Shown here: piece after piece, positions 1 through 7,603 of the stretch
How positions within the stretch are numbered: the first letter of the stretch is position 1
Layout of the letters: each line of letters begins with the position of its first letter
Assembly: GCA_021789215.1 (NCBI GenBank)
Contig: JAJYJS010000009.1
Location: 1-64,000 of the forward strand
Direction of reading: 5' to 3'
Length of the DNA: 64,000 nucleotides
Source of the DNA: Nitrospirota bacterium
Lineage (GTDB): Bacteria > Nitrospirota > Thermodesulfovibrionia > Thermodesulfovibrionales > JdFR-88
Translations under genes and position numbers: made by a program
Notes under the pieces: generated by a model
What the model saw: the letters and a program-made list of their open reading frames with translations, nothing else
Database searches by the model: none
What the model was told of the DNA's origin: nothing

Positions 1-756
1 GTGAAAAAAACGGTCCTGCCAGTCTTGTTTTCCTTAATCCTGTCTCTGCTGTTTTCTTCCAGATCGTATGCCGCGGGTATCGAAGCCGCCATCGGCTTCT
101 GGAGGGAAGACCCTTCCGGCAGCATCGCCTATAAGGGAGATTCCCTTGACGTAAGGGACAACCTCAATTACACGAGGCACGATAAACTGACCGGCAGGTT
201 GAAAGTCTATCTGCCCGGTCCGCTTCCTAATATGTACCTGATGGCCACTTCGGTAAAATACGAGGCGACCGGAAAGAAGAGCACGTCTTTTGTTTACAAC
301 CAGCAGACATTCGCAGGCAACATACCTTTTTATTCCAGGGTCAAACTGAACCATTACGACATCGCCGCATTCTATTCGCTCACAAGGATGCTCCCGACAC
401 GCATCATTAACGTGGAACTCGGGCTTAACGCGCGGGTGATAGATTTCCGTTCGGAACTGAACCAGGGCACCACCGGAGCTTTTGCCGCAAAGAACGCCAC
501 CATAGTAGTCCCGATGGTATATGCCGGGGCCCAGTTCAGGCCTGTAGACTTCTTAAGCATCGAGGCCGAAGGCAGGGGAATCCTTTACAACTCGGAACAT
601 TATTATGACGTAATAGGAAGGGTCAAGATAATCCCCGTTTCGCCCATTTTCGTGGCGGCCGGCTACCGGTGGGAAGACCTCAAGATTGACCGTCAGGATT
701 TGGATGCGCAGGTCAGGATAAAGGGGCCTTTCGCAGAGGCTGGAGTGATGTTTTAG
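1..756 (+). CDS. TIGR04219-like outer-membrane beta-barrel protein
   Basis: This 251-residue protein begins at a GTG that coincides with the first base of the window, so its upstream signals cannot be seen. A basic start, a hydrophobic segment and an Ala-rich cleavage region (residues 1-25, SYAAG) form a Sec signal peptide. The rest is alternating polar and hydrophobic strands rich in Tyr, Phe and Arg and ends in Phe, as in outer-membrane barrels. The opening after cleavage (GFWREDPSGSI) resembles the TIGR04219 outer-membrane family, whose function is not defined. It converges on phoU with 27 bp between them and is probably unrelated to the Pho genes. An upstream start cannot be excluded. Confidence 0.7.
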   Translation: MKKTVLPVLFSLILSLLFSSRSYAAGIEAAIGFWREDPSGSIAYKGDSLDVRDNLNYTRHDKLTGRLKVYLPGPLPNMYLMATSVKYEATGKKSTSFVYNQQTFAGNIPFYSRVKLNHYDIAAFYSLTRMLPTRIINVELGLNARVIDFRSELNQGTTGAFAAKNATIVVPMVYAGAQFRPVDFLSIEAEGRGILYNSEHYYDVIGRVKIIPVSPIFVAAGYRWEDLKIDRQDLDAQVRIKGPFAEAGVMF

Positions 757-783
757 GGGAAAACGGCTGGAGGTGGCTTGAGG

Positions 784-1464
784 CTATTCCTGCTCCAGTT
801 CCTCAAGCTGTTCCGGGAGCATGTGCCTGATCATCCTGCCTTTTACCATGTAGACGACCATCTCCGCGATATTTGTCGCGTGGTCGCCGATACGCTCCAG
901 GTACTTGGATATGTAGCTTATCTTCATTGCGCGTGAGACAGTCGCCGGGTCCTGGGTCATGATGAAGGTCAGCTCAAGGAGGACGGCCTCGTTGAGGTCG
1001 TCAATTTCGTCGTCCTGCTTTATCACCTCTATCGCCAGGTTCTTGTCCTCATTCAGGAACGCGTCTATCGCGTTTTTGACCATCCCCTGAGATATCTCGC
1101 TCATTTTCGGGATGTCTATATAGGGCTTCAGCTGGGGCTCCTCATTAAGTTCAAGCGCCCGCTCGGCTATGTTGACGGCGTTGTCGGCAATGCGCTCCAG
1201 GTCGGTGGTAATCTTCATGGCGGTGGTAAGCGCGCGCAGGTCCCTGCCCATCGGCTGGCTGAGCGCGATGAGTCTTATGCACTCTTCGTCTATCTTCACG
1301 TCGTAGGTGTTTATCAGCCTGTCGCCCTCGATAACCGCCCTGGCCAGGTCTGAATTCCGCTCCACGAGACTCCTGACGGATTCCTTTATGGCCGTCTGCA
1401 CAAGCTGGGCCATTGTGAGCAGGTCTTCCCTGAGCTTTGCGAAATCCTCTTTTCTGACTGTCAT
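784..1464 (-). CDS. phoU: Phosphate-signalling accessory protein PhoU
   Basis: PhoU couples the PstSCAB transporter to the sensor kinase PhoR and damps Pho signalling when phosphate is plentiful. The 226-residue length and two tandem three-helix PhoU repeats (roughly 15-105 and 118-210, each with a Glu/Asp-rich metal-binding helix such as ERIADNAVNIAE and ERIGDHATNIAE) are diagnostic. It is the last gene of the leftward pst operon, 28 bp after pstB. The ATG is used as start; upstream GGGTTAAAGG gives only a weak ribosome-binding site. Confidence 0.95.
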   Translation of the reverse strand: MTVRKEDFAKLREDLLTMAQLVQTAIKESVRSLVERNSDLARAVIEGDRLINTYDVKIDEECIRLIALSQPMGRDLRALTTAMKITTDLERIADNAVNIAERALELNEEPQLKPYIDIPKMSEISQGMVKNAIDAFLNEDKNLAIEVIKQDDEIDDLNEAVLLELTFIMTQDPATVSRAMKISYISKYLERIGDHATNIAEMVVYMVKGRMIRHMLPEQLEELEQE

Positions 1465-1492
1465 TTGCCTTTAACCCTACCCTCTTCTGTCA

Positions 1493-2251
1493 TTATCCGA
1501 ACCTGCCTGTAACGTAATCTTCCGTGAGCTTCTCCCTGGGGACCGTGAACATCGCCTCGGTCCTGCCGAACTCGATGAGCTCGCCAAGCATAAGGAACCC
1601 GGTCCATTCGGACACCCTCGCGGCCTGCTGGAGATTGTGCGTAACGATTATGATTGTAACATTTTTTTTAAGCTCTTCAAGAAGTTCTTCTATTTTTGCC
1701 GTTGAAATAGGGTCCAGCGCCGACGTGGGCTCGTCGAAGAGGAGCGCCTCGGGCTCTACCGCAAGGGCCCTGGCAATCACGAGCCGCTGCTGCTGGCCTC
1801 CGGAGAGGGCATACGCGCTCTGGTGCAGCTTGTCTTTTACCTCCTCCCACAGCGCGGACTGCTTCAGCGCGTGCTCCACCTTTTCCGAAAGCAGGGACTT
1901 CTTTTTCACGCCCCGCAGCCTCATGCCATATGCGATGTTGTCGAATATGGTCATCGGAAAAGGCGTGGGCTTCTGGAAGACCATCCCTATCCGGCTCCTC
2001 AGGTCTATGAGGTCCATGTCCTTTGCAAGGATGTTCCTCTGCTGGAATATTATCTCGCCCTCATAGCGGTTGCCCGGATAGAGGTCGTGCATCCGGTTGA
2101 AACAGCGCAGGAGGGTGGTCTTGCCGCATCCCGAAGGCCCTATGAGCGCAGTGACCGTGTTCTTGTAAATGCTCAGGTTTATGTTCTGGAGCACCAGGTG
2201 GCTGCCCGCGTAGTAGAAGTTAAGGTCCTTCACTTCCATGTCAAGTGTCAT
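1493..2251 (-). CDS. pstB: Phosphate ABC transporter ATP-binding protein PstB
   Basis: PstB is the ATPase that powers high-affinity phosphate import through PstC/PstA. In the 252-residue product the Walker A motif is GPSGCGKTT (38-46), the ABC signature LSGGQQQR (149-156) and Walker B ALLFDEP (169-175). The reading frame stays open upstream to 2338, but the ATG at 2251 was chosen because it forms a four-base ATGA overlap with the pstA stop and gives the usual PstB length. Translational coupling with pstA is likely. Confidence 0.95.
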   Translation of the reverse strand: MTLDMEVKDLNFYYAGSHLVLQNINLSIYKNTVTALIGPSGCGKTTLLRCFNRMHDLYPGNRYEGEIIFQQRNILAKDMDLIDLRSRIGMVFQKPTPFPMTIFDNIAYGMRLRGVKKKSLLSEKVEHALKQSALWEEVKDKLHQSAYALSGGQQQRLVIARALAVEPEALLFDEPTSALDPISTAKIEELLEELKKNVTIIIVTHNLQQAARVSEWTGFLMLGELIEFGRTEAMFTVPREKLTEDYVTGRFG

Positions 2252-3096
2252 TTCCTGCCGTACCTCATTCTTATTATCAGTTTGCCCGTTATCGTAATGA
2301 CGAGTATGAAGAATGTTATCACAAGGGCCGCCGCCCATGCCTGCCTGTGCCAGTCATCGTAGGGGCCCATCGCGTACTGGAATATTGTCACCGTGAGAGA
2401 GGAAATGGGGTTGTTCATGTCAGTCGAGAAGAAATTGTTGTTGAAGGACGTGAAAAGCAGCGGAGCAGTCTCCCCTGCCACCCTGGCAATCGAAAGCAAT
2501 ATGCCCGTCAGGATGCCAGTTGCGGCCCCCCTGTAAACCACCTGTATGATGACCTTGTAATAAGGGGCGCCAAGGGCGAAGGCGGCCTCCCTCAGCGTCC
2601 ACGGGACCAGCGTGAGCATGTTCTCGGTGGTCCTGAGGACGACCGGTATCATTATTATCGCAAGCGCAAGCGCCCCGGCCCAGCCGCTGAAATGGCCCAG
2701 GGGCTTGACCATCCAGGCGTAAACGAATGTGCCGACAACTATCGTGGGCACGCTGACCATTATGTCCGAAAGCACGCTTATCAAACGGGCGAACTGTTTG
2801 CCCCTGGCATATTCAGCCAGAAAAGTGCCGCCGAGCACGCCTATCGGAACGCCGATCACCGTGGCGAAAACCGTTATAAGGAGCTGCCCCACGAAGGCGT
2901 TCTTGAGGCCGCCGCCCGACACGCCCGGAGGGGCCGGATTGTTTAAAAAAAGGCTCAGGTTAAGCGCGCTGGCCCCCTGCACAATCACGTCCCCGATTAT
3001 GAAAACAAGCCAGAAAAGCCCCAGCAAAGTGGCAAGGGCGCTCAGCGAGAGCGCAATGAAACTTTTTGCCTTTCTTATCCGTTCCCTGTTTATCAT
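2248..3096 (-). CDS. pstA: Phosphate ABC transporter permease PstA
   Basis: PstA is one of two inner-membrane permease subunits of the phosphate importer. The 282-residue protein has a cytoplasmic basic N-terminus, about six hydrophobic helices and the EAA coupling loop near residues 172-195 ([14 protein letters not shown]), which contacts PstB. It overlaps pstC upstream and pstB downstream by four bases (ATGA at both junctions), so the three subunits are probably made in a fixed ratio. Confidence 0.95.
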   Translation of the reverse strand: MINRERIRKAKSFIALSLSALATLLGLFWLVFIIGDVIVQGASALNLSLFLNNPAPPGVSGGGLKNAFVGQLLITVFATVIGVPIGVLGGTFLAEYARGKQFARLISVLSDIMVSVPTIVVGTFVYAWMVKPLGHFSGWAGALALAIIMIPVVLRTTENMLTLVPWTLREAAFALGAPYYKVIIQVVYRGAATGILTGILLSIARVAGETAPLLFTSFNNNFFSTDMNNPISSLTVTIFQYAMGPYDDWHRQAWAAALVITFFILVITITGKLIIRMRYGRK

Positions 3097-4070
3097 CTAG
3101 AGGCCGTGCTCTTTTCAGTTTTAATGAGGAAAAGCTTGGCCACGGCAAGGATTATAAAGCTGAATATGAACAGCAGGAGCGCCAGATAGAACAGGGATGA
3201 AAGATAGATATCCGAGCTTGCCTCCGTGAACTCGTTTGCAAGGGTCACCGTTATGGTCGCCGCGGCATCGAGCAGGGATGACGTTATCTGGTGGTTGTTG
3301 CCGAGCACGAACGCCACGGCCATTGTCTCGCCAAGCGCCCTGCCCAATGAAAGTATCACGCCGCCCGCAATGCCCAGCTTGGAATAGGGGATAACGATAT
3401 TGCTTACAACCTCCCATTTTGTCGCGCCTACCGCGTATGCGGACTCCTTTATTATCGCCGGGGCCAGGTTGAACGCGTCCCTTGAGATGCTGGCCGTAAA
3501 GGGGATTATCATTATGCTGAGTATGACGCTTGCCGTGAGCAGGTCTATGCCCATCGGGGTGCCCTGAAAAAGCACGCCCACGACCGGCAGCTTGCCTATT
3601 GTATCTATCAGGGCCGGTTCTATGTAGTTCTGCATTATGGGGGCAAGAGTAAAAAGCCCCCACATCCCGTATATTATGCTCGGGATGGCCGCCAGAAGCT
3701 CGATTGCCACTCCCATGGGCCCCTTAAGAAAATCCGGGGCGATTTCAGTTATGAATATGGCTATCCCGAGCGCGACGGGAATGGCTATCGCAAGCGAGAG
3801 CAAGGTTGTTATTAATGTGCCGTAGATGTTGGTGGCCGCGCCAAAAACATCTCTTACCGGGTCCCACTCCTTCGAAAAAATGAACCTGAAAAAGCCGAAT
3901 GTCTTTATCGCAAGGGCTGACTGCTGGAACAATACATACAGGATGCCCAGAAAAACGGCAACCGTGGACAGCGCGGCAAGCGCGGTCAGGCCGGTGAAGG
4001 TTATGTCAACCGGATTCCTTTTATAAAACGGTATTTTTATTAAAGCCAATTTATCATTTCCAAAGGGCAT
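3093..4070 (-). CDS. pstC: Phosphate ABC transporter permease PstC
   Basis: PstC pairs with PstA to form the phosphate channel. The 325-residue product has an N-terminal helix near residues 25-50, a periplasmic stretch, then the permease core with the EAA-like loop KESAYAVGATKWEV. The ATG at 4070 has no recognisable Shine-Dalgarno sequence. Just upstream lies the inverted repeat at 4075-4111, which may lower pstC expression relative to pstS. A downstream TTG (codon 8) is an alternative start. Confidence 0.92.
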   Translation of the reverse strand: MPFGNDKLALIKIPFYKRNPVDITFTGLTALAALSTVAVFLGILYVLFQQSALAIKTFGFFRFIFSKEWDPVRDVFGAATNIYGTLITTLLSLAIAIPVALGIAIFITEIAPDFLKGPMGVAIELLAAIPSIIYGMWGLFTLAPIMQNYIEPALIDTIGKLPVVGVLFQGTPMGIDLLTASVILSIMIIPFTASISRDAFNLAPAIIKESAYAVGATKWEVVSNIVIPYSKLGIAGGVILSLGRALGETMAVAFVLGNNHQITSSLLDAAATITVTLANEFTEASSDIYLSSLFYLALLLFIFSFIILAVAKLFLIKTEKSTASR

Positions 4071-4074
4071 TTTT

Positions 4075-4111
4075 AAACGGGCCAGGATATATTAAGCTCC
4101 CCGGCCCGTTT
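4075..4111 (-). promoter_or_regulatory. Inverted repeat between pstS and pstC
   Basis: A perfect 9-bp inverted repeat (AAACGGGCC at 4075-4083, GGCCCGTTT at 4103-4111) encloses a 19-base loop. It lies in the 63-bp gap between the pstS stop and the pstC start. On the mRNA strand only three U residues follow the stem, so it is not a strong intrinsic terminator. It more likely attenuates or processes the transcript, as intercistronic stem-loops after binding-protein genes often do. On the plus strand it is followed by seven T residues. Confidence 0.6.
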
Positions 4112-4133
4112 TTTTCAATTTTCAATCCTCTTT

Positions 4134-5153
4134 TTAATACACACCCTCTTTCTTCCAATAGCCCCTGATTTTTTCCTTCAGAGAGGCCGGAAGCGGGACA
4201 TACGCGAGGTTCTCCGCAGTCCTGTCCCCATTTTTGAATGCCCAGTCAAAGAACCTGGCCACTTTCTTATTCGCGGCGGGCTGCTCTTTGGAGAGCAGTA
4301 TGAATGTCGCCCCGGCTATCGGCCATGCGTTCCTGCCAGGGGCATTGACCATCCAGAGATAAAAATCCTTTCTGGGGTCGAAATTGGCCGTGGCGGCCGC
4401 TTCCTTGAAGGTCGCGAAGGTGGGCGCGACGAAATTGCCGGCGGCGTTTTTAAGAAGGGTGTATGTCATCCTGTTCTGCAGGGCATAGGCAAACTCCACA
4501 TAGCCTATCGAGTAAGATGTCCTCTTTACGTAATTGGAAACACCCTCGCTTCCCTTGCCGCCGATGCCCACGGGCCAGTTCACGGCATTTCCTGAACCGA
4601 CCCTCGTCTTCCAGTCCCTGCACACCTCGCTCAGGTACGTCGTGAATATGGCCGTTGTGCCAGACCCCTCCGACCTGTGCACCACCGTTATCGGCCTGTG
4701 CGGCAGATTCATTCCCCTGTTCAACGAGGTAATCCTCGTGTCGTCCCAGAATTTGATGTTGCCAAGGAATATGGCGCAGAGGGTGTTTGGGTCCAGCTTA
4801 AGGGCCCCGGGCCGCATCCCGGGCATGTTAACGACTATGACCACGCCGCCCATTACAGCAGGGAACTGAAGAAGCCTGTCCCTTTTGAGCTTCTCCGGCT
4901 TCAGCGGCTCGTCGGACGCCCCGAAGTCCACCGTCCTGTTGATTATCTGCTGCTGCCCGCCGCCCGAGCCTATGGACTGATAATTGAGCTGTACGCCCGT
5001 AGACCTGTTATAGGCATATGCCCAGGCAGAGTATATGGGGTATGCGAAAGTGGACCCCGCCCCGTTCATGGCCGCTGCCGCAAAGGCCAGGCCGGATGCA
5101 AGCACGATTATTGAAAGCACCGCGGCCAGAACCATCTTCAACGATGTCTTCAT
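4134..5153 (-). CDS. pstS: Periplasmic phosphate-binding protein PstS
   Basis: PstS captures phosphate in the periplasm and delivers it to PstC/PstA. The 339-residue precursor has a Sec signal peptide (1 to about 28, ending AFAAAA) and the PstS phosphate-contact motifs GAGSTF (31-36) and RSEGSGTT (160-167). An AGGAGG ribosome-binding site lies seven bases before the ATG (5160-5165 on the plus strand). It is the first gene of the pst operon and follows a Pho box and -10, so strong induction on phosphate starvation is expected. Confidence 0.96.
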   Translation of the reverse strand: MKTSLKMVLAAVLSIIVLASGLAFAAAAMNGAGSTFAYPIYSAWAYAYNRSTGVQLNYQSIGSGGGQQQIINRTVDFGASDEPLKPEKLKRDRLLQFPAVMGGVVIVVNMPGMRPGALKLDPNTLCAIFLGNIKFWDDTRITSLNRGMNLPHRPITVVHRSEGSGTTAIFTTYLSEVCRDWKTRVGSGNAVNWPVGIGGKGSEGVSNYVKRTSYSIGYVEFAYALQNRMTYTLLKNAAGNFVAPTFATFKEAAATANFDPRKDFYLWMVNAPGRNAWPIAGATFILLSKEQPAANKKVARFFDWAFKNGDRTAENLAYVPLPASLKEKIRGYWKKEGVY

Positions 5154-5195
5154 CTGCGTCCTCCTTGTTGATGCATATTCATTTTGTTTTTTAAA

Positions 5196-5240
5196 ATTAT
5201 AGGGGAGGAATATTACAGGAGTGTTACAGGAGTGTTAATT
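5196..5240 (-). promoter_or_regulatory. Pho box and -10 element of the pst operon
   Basis: Read on the minus strand, two direct repeats CTGTAAC (5223-5229) and CTGTAAT (5212-5218) are separated by four bases, giving an 11-bp period. A third degenerate copy (5234-5240) lies one period upstream. Exactly 10 bp after the last repeat is a perfect TATAAT (5196-5201). This reproduces the enterobacterial Pho box, in which CTGTCAT repeats replace the -35 element. PhoB binding here should drive pstSCAB-phoU. Confidence 0.85.
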
Positions 5241-5256
5241 TTGGTCTGATGGCTTT

Positions 5257-6501
5257 TTATTTTATGTAGATGCGCACGGAGGTGCCCTTGCCCAGGTCGC
5301 TGTCTATGTGCATCTTCCAGCCCTGCGCAAGTATCAGGTGTTTAACAATCGCAAGCCCCAGGCCCGTGCCGCCAAGCTCGCGCGAGCGGGAAGGGTCCAC
5401 CCGGAAAAACCTCTCTCCCAGCCTGGAGATGTATTTCTTCGGCACGCCTATGCCTGTGTCCGAAACCGTAAGGACGCACTGCCAGTTGTCCGCCTCCCTC
5501 GCCCTGATGATGAGGCCGCCAGAGTCCGTGTATTTGATGGCGTTGTCAAGCAGGTTCACCAGTATTTGCATCAGCCGTTCCGGGTCGGCGTCTATCGAGT
5601 CGCACTCTATGTCTTTTTTCAGGTAAAGGCCTTTCGACGAAGCCTTTTCCTCAAACAGTGAAAACACGTTGTCAACTATTCCGGGAAGCGAAACGGCCTT
5701 TTTCTCTATCGGCACCGCCCCGAATTCTATCTTCGAGAGCACTATCAGGTCTTTTATGAGCTGCTCCATCCGCTCCGACTGGAACTTTATCGTGTTCAGG
5801 AACCTTACCGAGTCCTCCCTGTTGTCGAGCGCCCCGTCCAGCAGTGTCTCTGCAAACCCCTTAATGGCCGTAACGGGCGTCTTCAGCTCATGGGACACGT
5901 TGGCGACAAAATCACGCCTTATCTCGTCTATCCTCTTTTCAGCCGTTATATCGCGGGCGACAAGCACAGAGCCCGCATAGTGCTCCTGCGGGCCGGAAAA
6001 GGGGAATGCGCTTACGCTTATGTACTTGGAGTCTATCGTGAAGATTTCGCTTTTCCCGGCGCCGTTTTCCCTGGCATTGCCGATGAGCTTGTTCAACCCG
6101 GTCACGTTCAGGGCCTCGGCAAGCCTCCTGCCCGAAATGCCCGCACCCTTCACGTTGAAAATCCCCTCAAGCGACGGATTGACCGTTTTTATCCTGTTTT
6201 TTGAATCGACGAGTATGATGCCGTCCGGAGTGCTTTTCATCAGCACGTCCATCCTGCGCCTCAGTTCTTCGGCCTCCTTTATCCTGTCCTGAAGGTTGGC
6301 CGCAAGTATGCTCAGGTTGGTCATAATTCTGGGGAAGCCGTGTTTCCCCTTGAGGTAAAGCCTCTTTTCGAGATTGCCTTTGGCCAGTTCCTCTATGAAC
6401 CCGCCAAGCTCCCGGAGCCGCCTGAAGGTGAAGAGCCCTCTTACCGCAATGTAGACCACCGCAACCAGAATTATGAAGAGCGCGAATTCGAGCGTTATCA
6501 T
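5257..6501 (-). CDS. phoR: Phosphate-regulon sensor histidine kinase PhoR
   Basis: PhoR phosphorylates PhoB when phosphate is scarce. The 414-residue protein has one N-terminal membrane helix (about 3-22) with no periplasmic domain, a HAMP-like linker (about 28-80), a PAS domain (about 83-190), the dimerisation helix with phospho-acceptor His204 in SHELKTP, and a C-terminal ATPase domain with NLLDNAIKYT, DTGIGVP and GGTGLGLAIVK. Lack of an external domain fits the family, which senses transport status through PstSCAB/PhoU. Its ATG overlaps the phoB stop (ATGA). Confidence 0.93.
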   Translation of the reverse strand: MITLEFALFIILVAVVYIAVRGLFTFRRLRELGGFIEELAKGNLEKRLYLKGKHGFPRIMTNLSILAANLQDRIKEAEELRRRMDVLMKSTPDGIILVDSKNRIKTVNPSLEGIFNVKGAGISGRRLAEALNVTGLNKLIGNARENGAGKSEIFTIDSKYISVSAFPFSGPQEHYAGSVLVARDITAEKRIDEIRRDFVANVSHELKTPVTAIKGFAETLLDGALDNREDSVRFLNTIKFQSERMEQLIKDLIVLSKIEFGAVPIEKKAVSLPGIVDNVFSLFEEKASSKGLYLKKDIECDSIDADPERLMQILVNLLDNAIKYTDSGGLIIRAREADNWQCVLTVSDTGIGVPKKYISRLGERFFRVDPSRSRELGGTGLGLAIVKHLILAQGWKMHIDSDLGKGTSVRIYIK

Positions 6502-7214
6502 CCTTTTTTCCCGCCCGCCTCGCGGGTGAAATAATACCCTATGCCTCTTTTTGTCAGTATGTATTCCGGATTGGACGGGTCGTCCTCTATCTTCTCTCTC
6601 AGCCTCCTTACGTGTACGTCGACCGTCCGGGGCTCCACATATGACTCGTCGCCCCAGACGGCATCCAGAAGGAAATCGCGGCTCATGACCTTGCCGGGCC
6701 GTTGGGCAAGGTAGAGGAGCAGCTTGAACTCCATTGCGCTAAGCTCGACGGATTTGCCATCCTTCATGACAGAATACCTATCGGGGTCTATGACAAGCTT
6801 GCCTGCGCTAATAAGGCCCGGTTCCGTTCCGGAAACAGGGGTGTAGCGCCTCAGGACCGCCTTGACCCGCGCCATAAGCTCCCGGGGGCTGAAGGGCTTG
6901 GTGACGTAGTCGTCCGCCCCAAGCTCAAGGCCCAGGACCTTGTCTATCTCCTCGGAGCGGGCGGTGAGCATTATCACCGGAATGCCCGCCGTGTCTTTTC
7001 CGGACTTTATCAGGCGGCACAGCTCAAGCCCGTCCATGCCCGGCAGCATGAGGTCAAGCAGGATCAGGCCGATGCCCCCCTTCCGGATCTTCCCCAGGGC
7101 ATCCAGGCCGTCCCTGGAGGACTCGGTAGAATAGCCCTGCTTCCTGAGGTTGTATTCTATCAGCTCCCTTATATCGGCTTCATCCTCCACTATGAGGACC
7201 TTCTTGATGTTCAT
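6498..7214 (-). CDS. phoB: Phosphate-regulon response regulator PhoB
   Basis: This 238-residue OmpR-class regulator has a receiver domain (acidic pair E10/D11, phospho-acceptor Asp54 in LLDLMLPGMDG, Lys in VTKPFSPREL) and a C-terminal winged helix ending in the R-G-I-G-Y motif. Its position directly before phoR and the pst genes identifies it as PhoB, the expected ligand of the Pho box at 5212-5229. No Shine-Dalgarno sequence is visible before the ATG; a possible promoter lies close upstream. Confidence 0.93.
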   Translation of the reverse strand: MNIKKVLIVEDEADIRELIEYNLRKQGYSTESSRDGLDALGKIRKGGIGLILLDLMLPGMDGLELCRLIKSGKDTAGIPVIMLTARSEEIDKVLGLELGADDYVTKPFSPRELMARVKAVLRRYTPVSGTEPGLISAGKLVIDPDRYSVMKDGKSVELSAMEFKLLLYLAQRPGKVMSRDFLLDAVWGDESYVEPRTVDVHVRRLREKIEDDPSNPEYILTKRGIGYYFTREAGGKKG

Positions 7215-7226
7215 ACCAGATATTAA

Positions 7227-7255
7227 AACATACCTGAAGGAGTCCCTGTGTGCAA
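7227..7255 (-). promoter_or_regulatory. Candidate phoBR promoter
   Basis: On the minus strand TTGCAC (7250-7255) and TATGTT (7227-7232) are 17 bp apart and end 12 bases before the phoB ATG. The match is moderate and would give a leader of only about five bases. No Pho-box repeat like that of pstS is evident here, so autoregulation by PhoB is not supported by sequence. Confidence 0.35.
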
Positions 7256-7520
7256 CTTTTCACAGCCCGGCCATGCGGCAGCCGCGCCCCCGCCAGAAAA
7301 ACCGGATTTCCCGTCCATTATGCGCTCCGCCATAATTAATAAATTTTACCATTGAAAGGCCCAAAAGTCGTCTTCACAAAAAGCTTCCGCTTTTGCAACT
7401 GAACTATTTATTTTTAAAGCATTTTTATGACGCATTTTTACGGAAATCCAGCATTTTCAATGGTTTTGGCCTATATCCGTTTTGCAATTGCCTGATAAAT
7501 AAGGTTTTTATATATGATTA

Positions 7521-7550
7521 TTGACTTTTGGCAGTTTGAGAGAGTATTAT
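7521..7550 (+). promoter_or_regulatory. Sigma-70 promoter of clpC
   Basis: TTGACT (7521-7526) and TATTAT (7545-7550) are separated by 18 bp and lie 53 bases upstream of the clpC ATG. A purine-rich AAGGAAGG ribosome-binding site follows at about 7589-7596. This looks like an ordinary vegetative promoter rather than a heat-shock sigma element. Confidence 0.65.
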
Positions 7551-7603
7551 GATTTTAAGAGATAAAGGTTTCCGCAATCAGGCCAAAAAAGGAAGGTTTT
7601 GAA

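Larger units (their letters stand above)
7215..7603. other. Divergent intergenic region phoB/clpC
   Basis: This 389-bp AT-rich region separates phoB from clpC and shows no convincing coding frame. It holds a candidate phoB promoter at the left and a good clpC promoter at the right. A small hairpin (AAAAGC, loop TTCC, GCTTTT) lies at 7379-7394. Two inverted copies of CATTGAAA/TTTTCAATG lie about 100 bp apart near 7350 and 7455 and could bind a dimeric regulator. No CtsR- or HrcA-type operator was recognised. Confidence 0.5.

Noticed and set aside
7350-7465. CATTGAAA/TTTTCAATG inverted copies as a CtsR/HrcA-type operator of clpC
   Set aside because: The half-sites are about 100 bp apart and do not match the CtsR heptad repeat or the CIRCE element.
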